Position numbers and translations under genes: made by a program. Shown in pieces: positions 16,331 to 24,792 of a DNA stretch of 37,695 nt. The stretch is from contig CAJCBL010000031.1 in the NCBI GenBank assembly GCA_903960515.1, positions 1-37,695 on the forward strand, read 5' to 3'. This DNA comes from an uncultured Verrucomicrobiota bacterium (lineage in GTDB: Bacteria; Verrucomicrobiota; Verrucomicrobiia; Opitutales; Opitutaceae). Within the stretch, counting starts at the first letter, position 1; each line of letters starts with the position of its first letter. The notes under the pieces are model-generated. The model was not told the DNA's origin, did no database searches, and saw nothing but the letters and a program-made list of their open reading frames with translations.

Positions 16331-16460
16331 CCTTGTGCGCAATCTGGCGGGCCCTTCGTTGGCCAGCAAGAGCAAATCCCCGTGAATTTCCCGACAATGC
16401 CGAGGTCGCGCCCCAAGCGGACCGGTACCGGCCCCACTGAGAGAGCGCCCGGAGCCCTTG

Positions 16461-17684
16461 CTAACTGCGGGGCTTGGGCGGATCGGCCTGCTGTTTTTCC
16501 AGGAGAGCCAGCCCCGCTTCGGAGATGCCATGCGTCAAGCGCAGGCCCAGGTGTTTCGCGAGGTACATGTCGATGGGAATCCACTGGCCATCGATGTTGA
16601 CCTGCTTGGTCCAGGCGCAAACGCGAAGGATTTCGTTTTTGAGGTGGGCGATCTGGTTCAGCGCCTGTTGGAGTTCGGCGGTGTGCGCGGCGAGTGCTTC
16701 CTCCGCCTTCTTGCGCTGGGTGACGTCGCGCAACACGAGCACGATGGTAGGTTGGCCGGAGGTAGGATCAAGTACTGCCATGCCGCGCGGCTCGATCCAC
16801 ACCTGGGTGCCGTCGGCTCGGACGATGTGATAGGCGAGTTGGTCCCTGGGTTGCTCGGCGAGAAGCATGGCGAGCGCTTCGCGGGCCTGGGGGCGCTGGT
16901 TTTCTGGCAGGAAATCGAGGATCGAGCGCCCTACGGAGCTGGAGATATCGTAGTTGCCGGTGAGATTGGCGCAGGATTCCGAAGCTTGGCGGATGGTGCC
17001 ATCGGGGGCGAGGATCACGATGCCGTCGGGGGCCGCCTCGAATACGGCACGCAGGCGCGCCTCGCTGGCGCGGACCTTCAACTCGGCCTCCTTGAGCTTC
17101 GAAATGTCGTGGAAGGTGCCGATGGTCGACTCAAGGCCGTGGAAGGTGATCGGGGCGGCAGCGGCGAGCACGGGAAAGCGACGGCCGGCACTGGTGAGCA
17201 GGTCGATCTCTACCTCGCGAGCACCGCCGGCTCGATCCGGGTCCTGAAGTTGGCGGCGGTGGTTCGCGTCGGCGTAGGGAAGGCGTTGGGACTGGTAGTC
17301 GGTCGCGCTGAGGTCGAGCAGAGCGATGGCGCAGCGGTTGGCGAAGAGCAGTTCGCCGCTGTGCCGGCGGGTGACGGCGATGGCAAAGGGCGCGGCTTCG
17401 AGCAGGGCGTGGAAATCGCGCTCGGAGCGCTTGATGCGCAGGGCGAGTCGCCGGTAGAACCAAACGGCGACAACGAGCGCTACGCCAAGCAGGATCAATC
17501 CAGTTGGGGTGGCCCAGCGGTCGGCGTCGGGACTGATCGCGGCCAAGGCAACGTAGCTTGGGACGAAAGCGGAAGTGGCGCCGGGTGCCTCCGCTCTCGT
17601 GCAGCAGTGCGGAACGAGAGACCGCACGCGGCGCGGCTCACGCTTGGGCGGTGGGGGGCGGGTGCTGGGCGGTGGAAAGTGCAA
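16461..17684 (-). CDS. Membrane-anchored PAS-PAS sensor protein without kinase domain
   Basis: The product is a 407-residue signalling protein. One membrane helix at about 60-77 is followed by two PAS domains: residues about 88-200 (FHALLEAAPFAIAVTRRHSG) and about 208-330 (RLRAVFEAAPDGIVILAPDG, then IVLVLRDVTQRKKAEEALAA). A short coiled coil leads to a C-terminal tail with RVCAWTKQV and LTHGIS. That resembles the CAWCKKIR...HGICPxC tail of some PAS proteins, but the cysteine of TK and the final CxxC are absent. There is no histidine kinase, GGDEF or effector domain. The start is a TTG at 17684 and uncertain; the first 50 residues look weakly coding. Ligand unknown. Confidence 0.75.
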   Translation of the reverse strand: MHFPPPSTRPPPPKREPRRVRSLVPHCCTRAEAPGATSAFVPSYVALAAISPDADRWATPTGLILLGVALVVAVWFYRRLALRIKRSERDFHALLEAAPFAIAVTRRHSGELLFANRCAIALLDLSATDYQSQRLPYADANHRRQLQDPDRAGGAREVEIDLLTSAGRRFPVLAAAAPITFHGLESTIGTFHDISKLKEAELKVRASEARLRAVFEAAPDGIVILAPDGTIRQASESCANLTGNYDISSSVGRSILDFLPENQRPQAREALAMLLAEQPRDQLAYHIVRADGTQVWIEPRGMAVLDPTSGQPTIVLVLRDVTQRKKAEEALAAHTAELQQALNQIAHLKNEILRVCAWTKQVNIDGQWIPIDMYLAKHLGLRLTHGISEAGLALLEKQQADPPKPRS

Positions 17685-17954
17685 GGTCTTTGTCTATCGG
17701 CTGCGTTACCCCGTGGTGAAATCGCGAGAGATGCAGTGAGAGTGCAAGGTTCGACCTGATCGATGGGTGGATTCGAGGTAGGAAGCCGGAGATCGGAAGG
17801 ATATTCACTACTCACCTGCCTTGTGTCCGGCCGCAGGCAGTCTACTCGCTCTGCACTGCTGCTGTTTAAGGTCTGCGTGAGCGGAGCACCGGGGCGGCAC
17901 TCCGCCGCGCTCAATAAAAGACCAAACAGAGCGCCTCCGCGTGCAAGTAGATGG

Positions 17955-19646
17955 TTACTGCTTGGCCGGTGCTATCAATCCGGCTTGTTTGGCGCCATGC
18001 AGGGCGCTGGCCAGGTAGGGGATGAGCTGCTTTTTGCGGCTGACGATCGCTTGCAGTTCGAAGGTGTCCTCGCGGTCGGCGTGCGGATAGGATATGTGGG
18101 AGATGAAGTCGCGGTCGCCCTTCACCAGCAGGAGGGAGTTCTGAGTGTTGATGTCGGTGACGAAGAGGCAGGAGAAGAACAGGCTTTCGGCGTCGCGCAT
18201 CTTCTCGAGGGCTTGGGCGAGGGCTTCGACATGGGTGCGGAAGTTGCCAAAGCCCAGCTCCTCGACCTGGGATACGGAGAAGCGCAGCCCATCCTCCTCA
18301 TATATCTTGTTGTCGGAGGTGATGACCTTCTCGGGGGGCTGGGCGAGGATGACCGAGCCGGAGCTGAAGATGAGTTCTGCGAGAGCTGCGCTCTGGATAC
18401 CGGCAAGGGGCACCAGCCAGGCGAGAGTCTCGTAGTCCTTCTCGGTGGTGGTGGGGCTGTTGAGATGGAGAGTGTCGGAGATGAGCCCGGACATGAGCAG
18501 CCCGGCGATTTCGGCGGTGGGGGTGATGTTGTCGCGCCGGAAGAGGTTGGCGACGATGGTGCAGGTGGACCCCACGGGCTCGTTGATGAAGAGGATGGGC
18601 TGGGTGGTGGCCGGGGCCCCCAGACGGTGGTGGTCGATGATCTCGACAATATTAACCTCGGCGGCACCAGGCACGGCCTGGGTGAGTTCGTTGTGATCGA
18701 CGAGAATGAGGCGGGTCTGGCAGGGCTTGATGAGGTCGGTCTTGGAAAAGATGCCAAGCAGGTGGTGGTCGTCGTCGACTACGGGGTAGGCGGCGCCGGA
18801 GAGGGCCGCTACCTTGCGGCGGGCTTCGGTGACTCGGGTGTCGGGGTCGAAGGTGGCCGGTTTGGTGTCGATCAACTCCTCGATGGAGGAGGCCGCGCGG
18901 ATGACCCAGGAGGTGGTGGCGGAATCTAGCGGGCTCACGAGCAGGCTCACTCCCTTCTCGCGGGCGAGAAGCACGACCTCTTCGTCGACGGGTAGGTTGC
19001 CGGAGATGACCAGCAGGCGCACCCCGTTCTGGATGGACTTCTGCTGGATGTCCCAGCGGTCGCCCACGATGATGATGGTCTGCTCCCAGGGGATGTTGTC
19101 GCTCTGGGTGTAGCGGCCGAAGGAGCGGATATCCATGGCACCGATGCGCACGTAGAGCTCCTCCGCGGAGTCGCCGTCGCGCAGGTGGAGCACGTGGGCC
19201 TTCAGGGAGCGGGCGATGGAGGAGAGGGTGCCGTTTACCCGGCGCATCTGGCGCACCTCCTTCATGTGTGGGAGGAAGAAGCCGCCGAGCTGGAAGATGG
19301 AAAGAGTGCCCAGCAGGTGGTTGTCCGGGGCGGTGACAGGCAGGGTGCGGATGTCGTGCTGGTCGATGAGTTCGAGGGCTTCGGCGCAGGTGGCCTGAGG
19401 GCCGACCTTGAAGACCTCACTGGTCATGATGTCGCGCAGGCGCGGGGTGACATCGCTCAGGTAGAGGGGCAGGGGTTGCCCGAAGCGGGCGAGGATGGCG
19501 TCGATGCGGGCGTTGGAGTTGCCGCAGCGGGCGGGCACGCAGCCGAGGTCGCCGCGGCGGACCTTGTAGTTGGCGTAGGCGATGGCCGAGCAGATGGCGT
19601 CGGAGTCGGGGTTGCGGTGCCCGATGACATAGGTAGGCGCGGTCAT
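17955..19646 (-). CDS. ppaC: Manganese-dependent inorganic pyrophosphatase with CBS/DRTGG domains
   Basis: The product is a 563-residue family II pyrophosphatase, hydrolysing pyrophosphate in the cytoplasm and pulling biosynthesis forward. The DHH metal-site motif GHRNPDSDAIC is at 9-19, a second aspartate in VDHNEL and the histidines in EIIDHHRLG follow, and the DHHA2 domain holds the FSVSQVEELGFGNF segment. Between the two halves of the DHH domain sit paired CBS segments (MTSEVFKVGPQATCAEALEL, and KVAALSGAAYPVVDDDHHLL) and a DRTGG-like domain, which make the protein much longer than the roughly 310-residue simple form. In this family those inserts bind adenine nucleotides and regulate activity. 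Start ATG 19646 immediately precedes the conserved motif. Confidence 0.94.
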   Translation of the reverse strand: MTAPTYVIGHRNPDSDAICSAIAYANYKVRRGDLGCVPARCGNSNARIDAILARFGQPLPLYLSDVTPRLRDIMTSEVFKVGPQATCAEALELIDQHDIRTLPVTAPDNHLLGTLSIFQLGGFFLPHMKEVRQMRRVNGTLSSIARSLKAHVLHLRDGDSAEELYVRIGAMDIRSFGRYTQSDNIPWEQTIIIVGDRWDIQQKSIQNGVRLLVISGNLPVDEEVVLLAREKGVSLLVSPLDSATTSWVIRAASSIEELIDTKPATFDPDTRVTEARRKVAALSGAAYPVVDDDHHLLGIFSKTDLIKPCQTRLILVDHNELTQAVPGAAEVNIVEIIDHHRLGAPATTQPILFINEPVGSTCTIVANLFRRDNITPTAEIAGLLMSGLISDTLHLNSPTTTEKDYETLAWLVPLAGIQSAALAELIFSSGSVILAQPPEKVITSDNKIYEEDGLRFSVSQVEELGFGNFRTHVEALAQALEKMRDAESLFFSCLFVTDINTQNSLLLVKGDRDFISHISYPHADREDTFELQAIVSRKKQLIPYLASALHGAKQAGLIAPAKQ

Positions 19647-19847
19647 GAGTGGTAGTGGGCGGCAGTGTGGGAGGGCGGAGGCGCTTGGGAAAGCGCATTT
19701 CGGGCCAGAGGGGGGCTCTGGATGCAGCTTGTGTGTGGTGTGCGGCGGCGGGGCGCTGGGCACGAGGGGGCTGAGAGGGCGGAAATCGCTGGGCGGGCAC
19801 GAAGACCGGGCTTTCCAAGGCCGGCGCGGGCGCTAGTTTCGGCGGCG

Positions 19848-21083
19848 ATGAAATCTGCCACGCGTTGGACCTGTATCGCCTTGGTGATGGCGCTTGTCGT
19901 GGGGCCGCTGATGGCGGCGTCGAAAACTGCCGCGCAGTCGCCCTCCCGTGGTGGTGACAGTGCGGCGCTGGGTACCCAGTTGGCGTCGACGCTCTCGCAG
20001 ATCACCGGCATCGCGCTCTCGCCGATGCTGGGGGTGAGCGCGCTTGGCGCCTACAAGTGGATGCAGGCCGACACTCCCGAGCAGAAGGCGGCGCTGCCCT
20101 GGTACGCGCAGCCGATGTATTGGATAACCGGCTTACTGATCGTGGGAGCGGTGGCGGTGAAGGATGGCGCCGGTGCGGCCCTGCCTCCTGGCTGGAAGAA
20201 GCCGCTGGATGTGGCCGAGACGATGGAGAACAAGCTCAGCGGGCTGGTGGCTGCGGGCGCGGTGATCCCCTTCACCCTCGATACGCTCACCAGCGTGCTG
20301 GGCCACGGCACGGGCGGGGCCGGAGCGGAATTGGCGCATACCACCGGGCTGGCGATGATCCACCTCGGGGCGATCGACCTGCAGCCGGTGCTCAACGTGC
20401 TGCTCGCCCCCTTCGCGGTAGCCGCCTTCCTGCTGGTGTGGATCACCGCACACGCGATCAACGTGCTCATCCTGCTCAGCCCGTGGGGCGCGGTGGATGC
20501 CGCCCTGAAATCGCTGCGCTTGAGCGTACTGGGATTGCTGGTGGTAACCCCGCACATCAATCCTTGGTTGGGGGTGGCCTGCTCGGTGGTGGTGATCGTC
20601 GTATCCTATTTCCTGGCCGGCTGGGCCTTCCGCCTCACCACCTACGGTTCGATCTTCTGCTGGGATTTCTTCACCTTCAGGCGGTCCCGCTTCGTGCCCG
20701 ACGTGAAGGAGAACCTGGTTTTCGCGGGTCATGGAATCGCAAACACGCCGCTGCGCACCTACGGGCGGCTGGCGCGTACGCCGGAGGGCCGGCTGCGGTT
20801 CCGCTACCGGCCGTGGCTGGTGCTGGCGGAGCGGCAGGTGGAGCTGCCCGAGGCGCCGCTGGCGGTGGGGCGTGGGATGTTCTTCCCCACGATCGAGGCC
20901 ACCATCGAGGGGCGAGAGCGCACGATCATCCTGTTGCCGCCGCGGTATGAGGGCCACGAGGAGGCGTTTGCCCGCGCCTGCGGCATCGACGCGATCACCA
21001 ACGTGGGCCTGCGGCGGGCCTGGGGCGTGGTGAAGGAGCTTTTCGGATTCGAGAACAAGCGGCGAGTGGCGGTGGGCGCCTGA
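19848..21083 (+). CDS. Unrecognised integral membrane protein
   Basis: The product is a 411-residue protein I do not recognise. Residues about 8-24 look like a signal peptide (CIALVMALVVGPLMAA). About six further helices follow up to residue 270 (for example MYWITGLLIVGAVAVKDG, LLAPFAVAAFLLVWITAHAI, ACSVVVIVVSYFLAGWAFRL). The C-terminal 140 residues are soluble and basic (RTPEGRLRFRYRPWLVLAER, TIEGRERTIILLPP). Start ATG 19848 places the signal-like helix correctly; the upstream open frame lacks coding character. It is divergent from ppaC with a 201-bp gap. No neighbour suggests a function. Confidence 0.75.
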   Translation: MKSATRWTCIALVMALVVGPLMAASKTAAQSPSRGGDSAALGTQLASTLSQITGIALSPMLGVSALGAYKWMQADTPEQKAALPWYAQPMYWITGLLIVGAVAVKDGAGAALPPGWKKPLDVAETMENKLSGLVAAGAVIPFTLDTLTSVLGHGTGGAGAELAHTTGLAMIHLGAIDLQPVLNVLLAPFAVAAFLLVWITAHAINVLILLSPWGAVDAALKSLRLSVLGLLVVTPHINPWLGVACSVVVIVVSYFLAGWAFRLTTYGSIFCWDFFTFRRSRFVPDVKENLVFAGHGIANTPLRTYGRLARTPEGRLRFRYRPWLVLAERQVELPEAPLAVGRGMFFPTIEATIEGRERTIILLPPRYEGHEEAFARACGIDAITNVGLRRAWGVVKELFGFENKRRVAVGA

Positions 21084-21149
21084 GCCCAGAGCCTCCGATG
21101 CGGGGCGCGGCCGCGCTGTGTGCTAGCCGCTTGGAGTCCGGTGTAACAG

Positions 21150-21199
21150 CAAAGTGCTTGTGCGCGATCTGCGCCCTCAAACGTCCGCAAGCACGCACC
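21150..21199. repeat. Degenerate REP-like hairpin
   Basis: GTGCTTGTGCGCGAT and GCAAGCACGCAC arms face each other in the convergent gap between the membrane protein gene and the NusG-like gene. The arms resemble those of the perfect REP hairpin at 66-124. No T-tract is present. Confidence 0.45.
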
Positions 21200-21272
21200 A
21201 TCCCGGCGGAGAGCAGCGCATCGCCCCAGTCCGCGCCCGCTGGCCGGCGCCGCATCTGCCGGCCGCGCAGAA

Positions 21273-21812
21273 TCAGCCTGCAAGAATCTTCAGGTCGGCC
21301 AGGGGCACGGCCACCAGCACTCCCTGCTGGAGCACGTCCATGGAGATGACCACGCCCTTGGGGCTTTGCGGATTCTCGACCATGCCCTCCACCCCCTTGA
21401 GCGGGCCGCTGACGACGCGCACCCGCGTGCCGTGCCTAAGCAATGGATGCAGTGAGGCCTCCAGACCGGAGCAGGCCAGCGCCTGCACGGCGCCGAGCTG
21501 GCGAAGGAAGATCACCTCGTCGGGTACGGGAATCACCCGTACGAGCAGATCCTGGTGGTAGATACAGGAGCGGCGGGCGGGAGCGATCTGCGCAAAGACA
21601 TAGCCGGTGAAGAGCGGCTTGGTGTAGCGGCGCACTCGGGCCCCGTAGCGGCGTTCGGTGGCGATGAGCGGCAGGCTGTGCTCGCAGGATTCGCGCGCGA
21701 GCAAAGCGGCGAACTTCTTCTCGCAGCGGGGCTTGGTGTGGCACACGAACCACGGCCCGGCCGCTGTCGAAGGCTGGGGCCCTGGAATGCGATCGGGGGC
21801 GGGCTGCGTCAC
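21273..21812 (-). CDS. NusG/RfaH-like transcription antitermination factor
   Basis: The product is a 179-residue protein with an NGN domain (about 20-115) opening with WFVCHTKPRCEKKFAALLAR and including KPLFTGYVFAQIAP. A KOW domain (about 126-175) carries GTRVRVVSGPLKGVEGMVEN. NusG binds the clamp of elongating RNA polymerase. The gene is not in a ribosomal-protein cluster, where housekeeping nusG normally sits, and the N-terminus resembles RfaH/UpxY-type paralogues that act on specific operons, so I read it as a specialised paralogue. The start is GTG; the gene begins only 6 bp after the aroQ stop, indicating one transcript. The target operon is not evident here. Confidence 0.88.
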   Translation of the reverse strand: MTQPAPDRIPGPQPSTAAGPWFVCHTKPRCEKKFAALLARESCEHSLPLIATERRYGARVRRYTKPLFTGYVFAQIAPARRSCIYHQDLLVRVIPVPDEVIFLRQLGAVQALACSGLEASLHPLLRHGTRVRVVSGPLKGVEGMVENPQSPKGVVISMDVLQQGVLVAVPLADLKILAG

Positions 21813-21818
21813 GGTCGA

Positions 21819-22253
21819 TCAGGGACGGGAGGCGAGGAACTCCAGCGCGGCGCGGTAGCCGGGCAGACCCAGGCCGGCGATCACGCCCAGGCAGGCCCCG
21901 GCGGTGACGGACTTGTGGCGGAACTCCTCGCGTGCGTGGACGTTGGAGATGTGCACCTCGATGGCGGGCAGACCGGAGCCGGCGATGGAGTCGCGCAGGG
22001 CCACGCTGGTATGGGTGAGGCCGCCGGGGTTGATTGCGAAACCCGAGAATTGGCGGTCGGCAAGGCTGGCGATGCGGTCGATGAGCGCCCCCTCGTGGTT
22101 GCTTTGGAAGAACTCCAGCTCGACGGGCCGGCCCTGGAAGGCCGCTCGCAGGTCGCGCTCGAGGTCGGCGAGGGTGGCGCGGCCATAGACCTCGGGTTCG
22201 CGTTTGCCGAGGCGGTCGAGGTTGGGGCCGTTGAGGATCGCGAGCTTTTTCAT
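21819..22253 (-). CDS. aroQ: 3-dehydroquinate dehydratase, type II
   Basis: The product is a 144-residue enzyme of usual length that converts 3-dehydroquinate to 3-dehydroshikimate in the shikimate pathway. Hallmarks: ILNGPNLDRLGKREPEVYG (6-24, with the catalytic tyrosine 23 and arginine 18), FFQSNHEG, INPGGLTHTSVALRDS and EVHISNVHAREEFRHKS with the catalytic histidine. The ATG at 22253 gives the standard N-terminus. It is the upstream gene of the aroQ/nusG-like pair. Confidence 0.97.
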   Translation of the reverse strand: MKKLAILNGPNLDRLGKREPEVYGRATLADLERDLRAAFQGRPVELEFFQSNHEGALIDRIASLADRQFSGFAINPGGLTHTSVALRDSIAGSGLPAIEVHISNVHAREEFRHKSVTAGACLGVIAGLGLPGYRAALEFLASRP

Positions 22254-22356
22254 GGCGTTGCTGGAGTAGTGAAGAGGCGGAGGCGCGGACGCAAGGCGGT
22301 GATGGATGGAGGGACTGTGGGGGCCGGGTCTGGCCCTCGAATGCAGCCCGCGAGCC

Positions 22357-23112
22357 TCACAGGGGACAAGCGCTGTGCAGGAAAACCCAGGGCAGGCCGA
22401 AGCGTTGGGAGAGCTCGGCGGCGAGGGCCTGCACCCCGAAGGTCTCGGTGGCGTAGTGGCCGCACAGATAGATGTTGAGGCGCTCCTCCTGGGCCCGGTT
22501 GAAGACCGACTGTTTGATCTCTCCGGTGACGAAGGTATCGAGGCCGGCCGGGGCGAGGGAATCCATCGCGCTCATGCCGCTGCCGGTGAGGAGCGCGACC
22601 TCGCTCGGGCGCTCAGGGCCGAATTCGATGGCGGTGACTCCTCCGGGAAACTGCGCCTCAAGCCGGGCGCGCAGAGTGGCGCGGTCGGCCGGTGCGGAGG
22701 CCACCAGGCCGATGTCGCGGCCCTGATACGGGAGGAATCCGCGCACTGGGGCCAGGCCCAGAGCACGGGCGAGTTGGGCGTTGTTGCCGAGTTCGGGGTG
22801 GGCGTCGAGCGGCAGATGGGCGGAATACACGGCGAGGTTGGCGGCGAAGGCTACCTGCAGGCGCTCGCGCTGCGCGCCGACCACGGGTTTGGCGCCATCC
22901 CAGAACAGCCCGTGGTGGACAATGAGGAAATCGACCCCGGCGGCGGCGGCGGTGCGGAAGGTGTGGAGACCGGCGTCGACCGCCGCGCCCAGGCGGGTGA
23001 CGCTGCCGGTATTTTCGATCTGGAGACCGTTAAAGGAGCCGGGGAAATCCGGGAAGCCGGGCAGGCCTAGGCGCTGGTGGCAGTGGGCGACGAGTTCGGC
23101 GACGGCGGGCAT
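22357..23112 (-). CDS. Nif3-like dinuclear metal center protein
   Basis: The product is a 251-residue protein of the Nif3/YbgI/DUF34 family, annotated in many genomes as GTP cyclohydrolase 1 type 2. It binds two metal ions. Metal ligands are visible in VDFLIVHHGLFW (H66, H67), YSAHLPLDAHPELGNN and GHYATE (about 218-223). This is the short form without the inserted PII-like domain. Cellular function in bacteria is unsettled. ATG 23112. The PEP-CTERM gene ends 51 bp upstream on the same strand. Confidence 0.94.
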   Translation of the reverse strand: MPAVAELVAHCHQRLGLPGFPDFPGSFNGLQIENTGSVTRLGAAVDAGLHTFRTAAAAGVDFLIVHHGLFWDGAKPVVGAQRERLQVAFAANLAVYSAHLPLDAHPELGNNAQLARALGLAPVRGFLPYQGRDIGLVASAPADRATLRARLEAQFPGGVTAIEFGPERPSEVALLTGSGMSAMDSLAPAGLDTFVTGEIKQSVFNRAQEERLNIYLCGHYATETFGVQALAAELSQRFGLPWVFLHSACPL

Positions 23113-23163
23113 GGGCCTGGTGATAGCGTGCCCGCCGGCGCGGAGGCAAGAGCGCGGGGCCCT

Positions 23164-23934
23164 CTACGTGGAGCGCAGCCGGCGGCTGGCGATCAGGGCC
23201 AGCAAGGCCAGGGCCGCGCCAAGCCCGTAGGTGGCGGGCTCGGGGACGGGGGCGTCGTTCCAGTACGCGCCCGCCCTCACGGCGAAGACGAAGAGGGCGG
23301 GGTCGGCGGCCTCCCTGTATCGGGGGTCTTGGTGCTCGAAGGAGAGCACGGCGAAGGGCAGGTCGCTGGCACCGCCCACGCTGGCGAGCGGGGCCAGAGT
23401 GCCCCAGTAGCCGTCGCCCGGTGAGGCGCCGGGGGAGTTGAGCGAGTGGGTGAATGCGTAGTAGCGCTCGGTGCTGCCGGCTTCGGTGCGCTCCACGAAG
23501 AAGTCGAACGCATCGCGTTCGGTGGGCAAGGGCAGGGCGAAGCTGCCAAACTGGCGGTCGGCGCTGGAGCCGCTCAACAGGTGGTCGGTGCCGTTGTTGG
23601 TGTATCCGAACTGGCCCCAGCAGTCGCCAGTCTCACCGAGGAAGACCACCTCGCAGAAGAGTCCGTCTGTGATGCCCACGATAGGGCCGGGAAGGTTGGT
23701 GGGGGCCAGGTTGGGCACCCAGTTGCTCCAGGCCCGTTCGGTGTTGTCGATGTCGTGAGGAGTGGGGGACTCCTGGCCGGGGGCAACCTGCCCTGAGGCC
23801 GGATTGAGCGGGGCGAACCAGTTGAGGTAGTTGGTGAGTCGATCAGCGGCGGGTTCCTGGAGTTGGCCGAAGGCCGTGGAGGCCACCAGCAGTATCACTG
23901 GTGAGAGGACCGGGAGGGATTGGTACGTTTTCAT
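23164..23934 (-). CDS. PEP-CTERM exported protein
   Basis: The product is a 256-residue exported protein. A signal peptide occupies residues 1-22 (SLPVLSPVILLVASTAFGQ). The C-terminus is a textbook PEP-CTERM sorting signal: VPEPAT, a hydrophobic helix YGLGAALALLALIA and the basic end SRRLRST. In this system the tail is recognised and cleaved by exosortase, and the protein is released or anchored at the surface in exopolysaccharide-producing bacteria. The middle region is rich in Gly, Asn, Trp and aromatic residues and matches no family I recognise. ATG 23934 is chosen because it starts the signal peptide. Confidence 0.85.
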   Translation of the reverse strand: MKTYQSLPVLSPVILLVASTAFGQLQEPAADRLTNYLNWFAPLNPASGQVAPGQESPTPHDIDNTERAWSNWVPNLAPTNLPGPIVGITDGLFCEVVFLGETGDCWGQFGYTNNGTDHLLSGSSADRQFGSFALPLPTERDAFDFFVERTEAGSTERYYAFTHSLNSPGASPGDGYWGTLAPLASVGGASDLPFAVLSFEHQDPRYREAADPALFVFAVRAGAYWNDAPVPEPATYGLGAALALLALIASRRLRST

Positions 23935-24101
23935 AGGGGCCGGGTTTGGAGTGCATGGGGTGGGGCAGTGGATGGGGTGGGGTAAACGTGCCGGCACGGT
24001 GGGCGTTTGTTGTGGGGCAGCAAACTGGAGGGCGTGGATGAAATCTGTGGAAAACAGGGGTTGACAGGTCCTGAGGTGTCCGGTGTCCTCGGCAGCTTCT
24101 T

Positions 24102-24227
24102 ATGAAAGTTGTCTCGTCCCTGAAGTCCGCGAAGAAGCGTCACCCTGCCTGCCAGGTGGTTCGCCGCCGCGGTCGTCTCTACGTCATCAACAAGACCGAG
24201 CCGCGCTACAAGGCACGTCAAGGTTGA
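24102..24227 (+). CDS. rpmJ: Ribosomal protein bL36, zinc-free type
   Basis: The product is a 41-residue protein matching bL36 of the large ribosomal subunit. It begins [18 protein letters not shown] and ends with [12 protein letters not shown], the ending typical of the E. coli YkgO-type (type B) form. Only one cysteine remains and the zinc-binding CxxC pair is absent, so it is the zinc-independent (C-minus) type. The gene is followed 19 bp later by type B rpmE, as in zinc-responsive bL31/bL36 pairs. TTGACA at 24061-24066 could be a -35 element, but no good -10 follows, and no ribosome site is strong. Confidence 0.92.
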   Translation: MKVVSSLKSAKKRHPACQVVRRRGRLYVINKTEPRYKARQG

Positions 24228-24246
24228 TCAAACCCATTTTTCCGCC

Positions 24247-24501
24247 GTGAAACCTGAAGGCCATCCCACCCTAAACAACGTCTGCTTTGTGGACGTTTCC
24301 ACCGGGCACAAGTTCCTCACCAAGTCCACGATGAAGTCCCTGCGCAAGGAGACCATCGATGGTGTCGAATACAACCTCGTGCTCCGCGACGTGACCTCGG
24401 ATTCGCATCCCGCCTACACCGGCGAGAAGCGCATGCTAGACATCGCCGGACGTATCGAGAAGTTTACCTCGAAGTTCAAGCGCGTTAACACCGCGAAGTA
24501 A
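24247..24501 (+). CDS. rpmE2: Ribosomal protein bL31, type B
   Basis: The product is an 84-residue bL31 of the longer type B. The family start KPEGHPTLNNVCFVDVSTGH, the central YNLVLRDVTSDSHPAYTGEK and the basic C-terminus GRIEKFTSKFK are diagnostic. The zinc-binding CxxC of type A proteins is missing. Start is GTG at 24247 or a nearby alternative. The gene forms a pair with the bL36 gene and is closed by a strong terminator 24 bp downstream. Confidence 0.94.
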   Translation: MKPEGHPTLNNVCFVDVSTGHKFLTKSTMKSLRKETIDGVEYNLVLRDVTSDSHPAYTGEKRMLDIAGRIEKFTSKFKRVNTAK

Positions 24502-24524
24502 GAGCTCCGACTTTCCCTGTTTTC

Positions 24525-24555
24525 GCCCCACGGCTTTTAGCCGTGGGGCTTTTTT
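24525..24555 (+). terminator. Rho-independent terminator of rpmJ-rpmE2
   Basis: A perfect 10-bp stem GCCCCACGGC/GCCGTGGGGC with a 5-nt loop (24535-24539) is followed by six T residues (24550-24555). It ends the bL36-bL31 operon. Confidence 0.95.
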
Positions 24556-24579
24556 GTGGGTTTATCCCGGCGCGTTGGG

Positions 24580-24624
24580 GAAGGCTGAAGGCTGAAGGCT
24601 GAAAGGCGGAAGGCGGAAGGCGGG
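24580..24624. repeat. Heptanucleotide tandem repeat
   Basis: Three perfect GAAGGCT units (24580-24600) are followed by GAAAGGCG and two GAAGGCG units. This block lies between the rpmE2 terminator and rlmN and resembles the block at 4460-4515; both are followed by GGATACAAGG (near 24664 and 4621). Confidence 0.7.
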
Positions 24625-24792
24625 ACGGGGGAAGGGCAGGGGCGGGAGGTGGAACCCGAGAGGCGGATACAAGGCGGCACGCCCGCGTGCTCGGACGCCC
24701 GTTACCCCCCCGCTGCAACGCCCCGATATTCGGGTTCGAAAGCGGGGAAGTTGCCCGGCGCGGGCTTGGCAAAGCGGCGGAAGGCTGCGTTG

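Noticed and set aside
13976-16600. Very long open frame of 874 codons on the plus strand
   Set aside because: It lies opposite the YihY/BrkB and GYF-domain genes, is rich in His, Gln and Gly, and matches nothing; it is a GC-driven shadow.
24061-24089. TTGACA as a promoter for the bL36-bL31 operon
   Set aside because: The -35 is perfect but the base pairs 17 nt downstream (TGTCCT) are a poor -10, so it was not listed as a feature.
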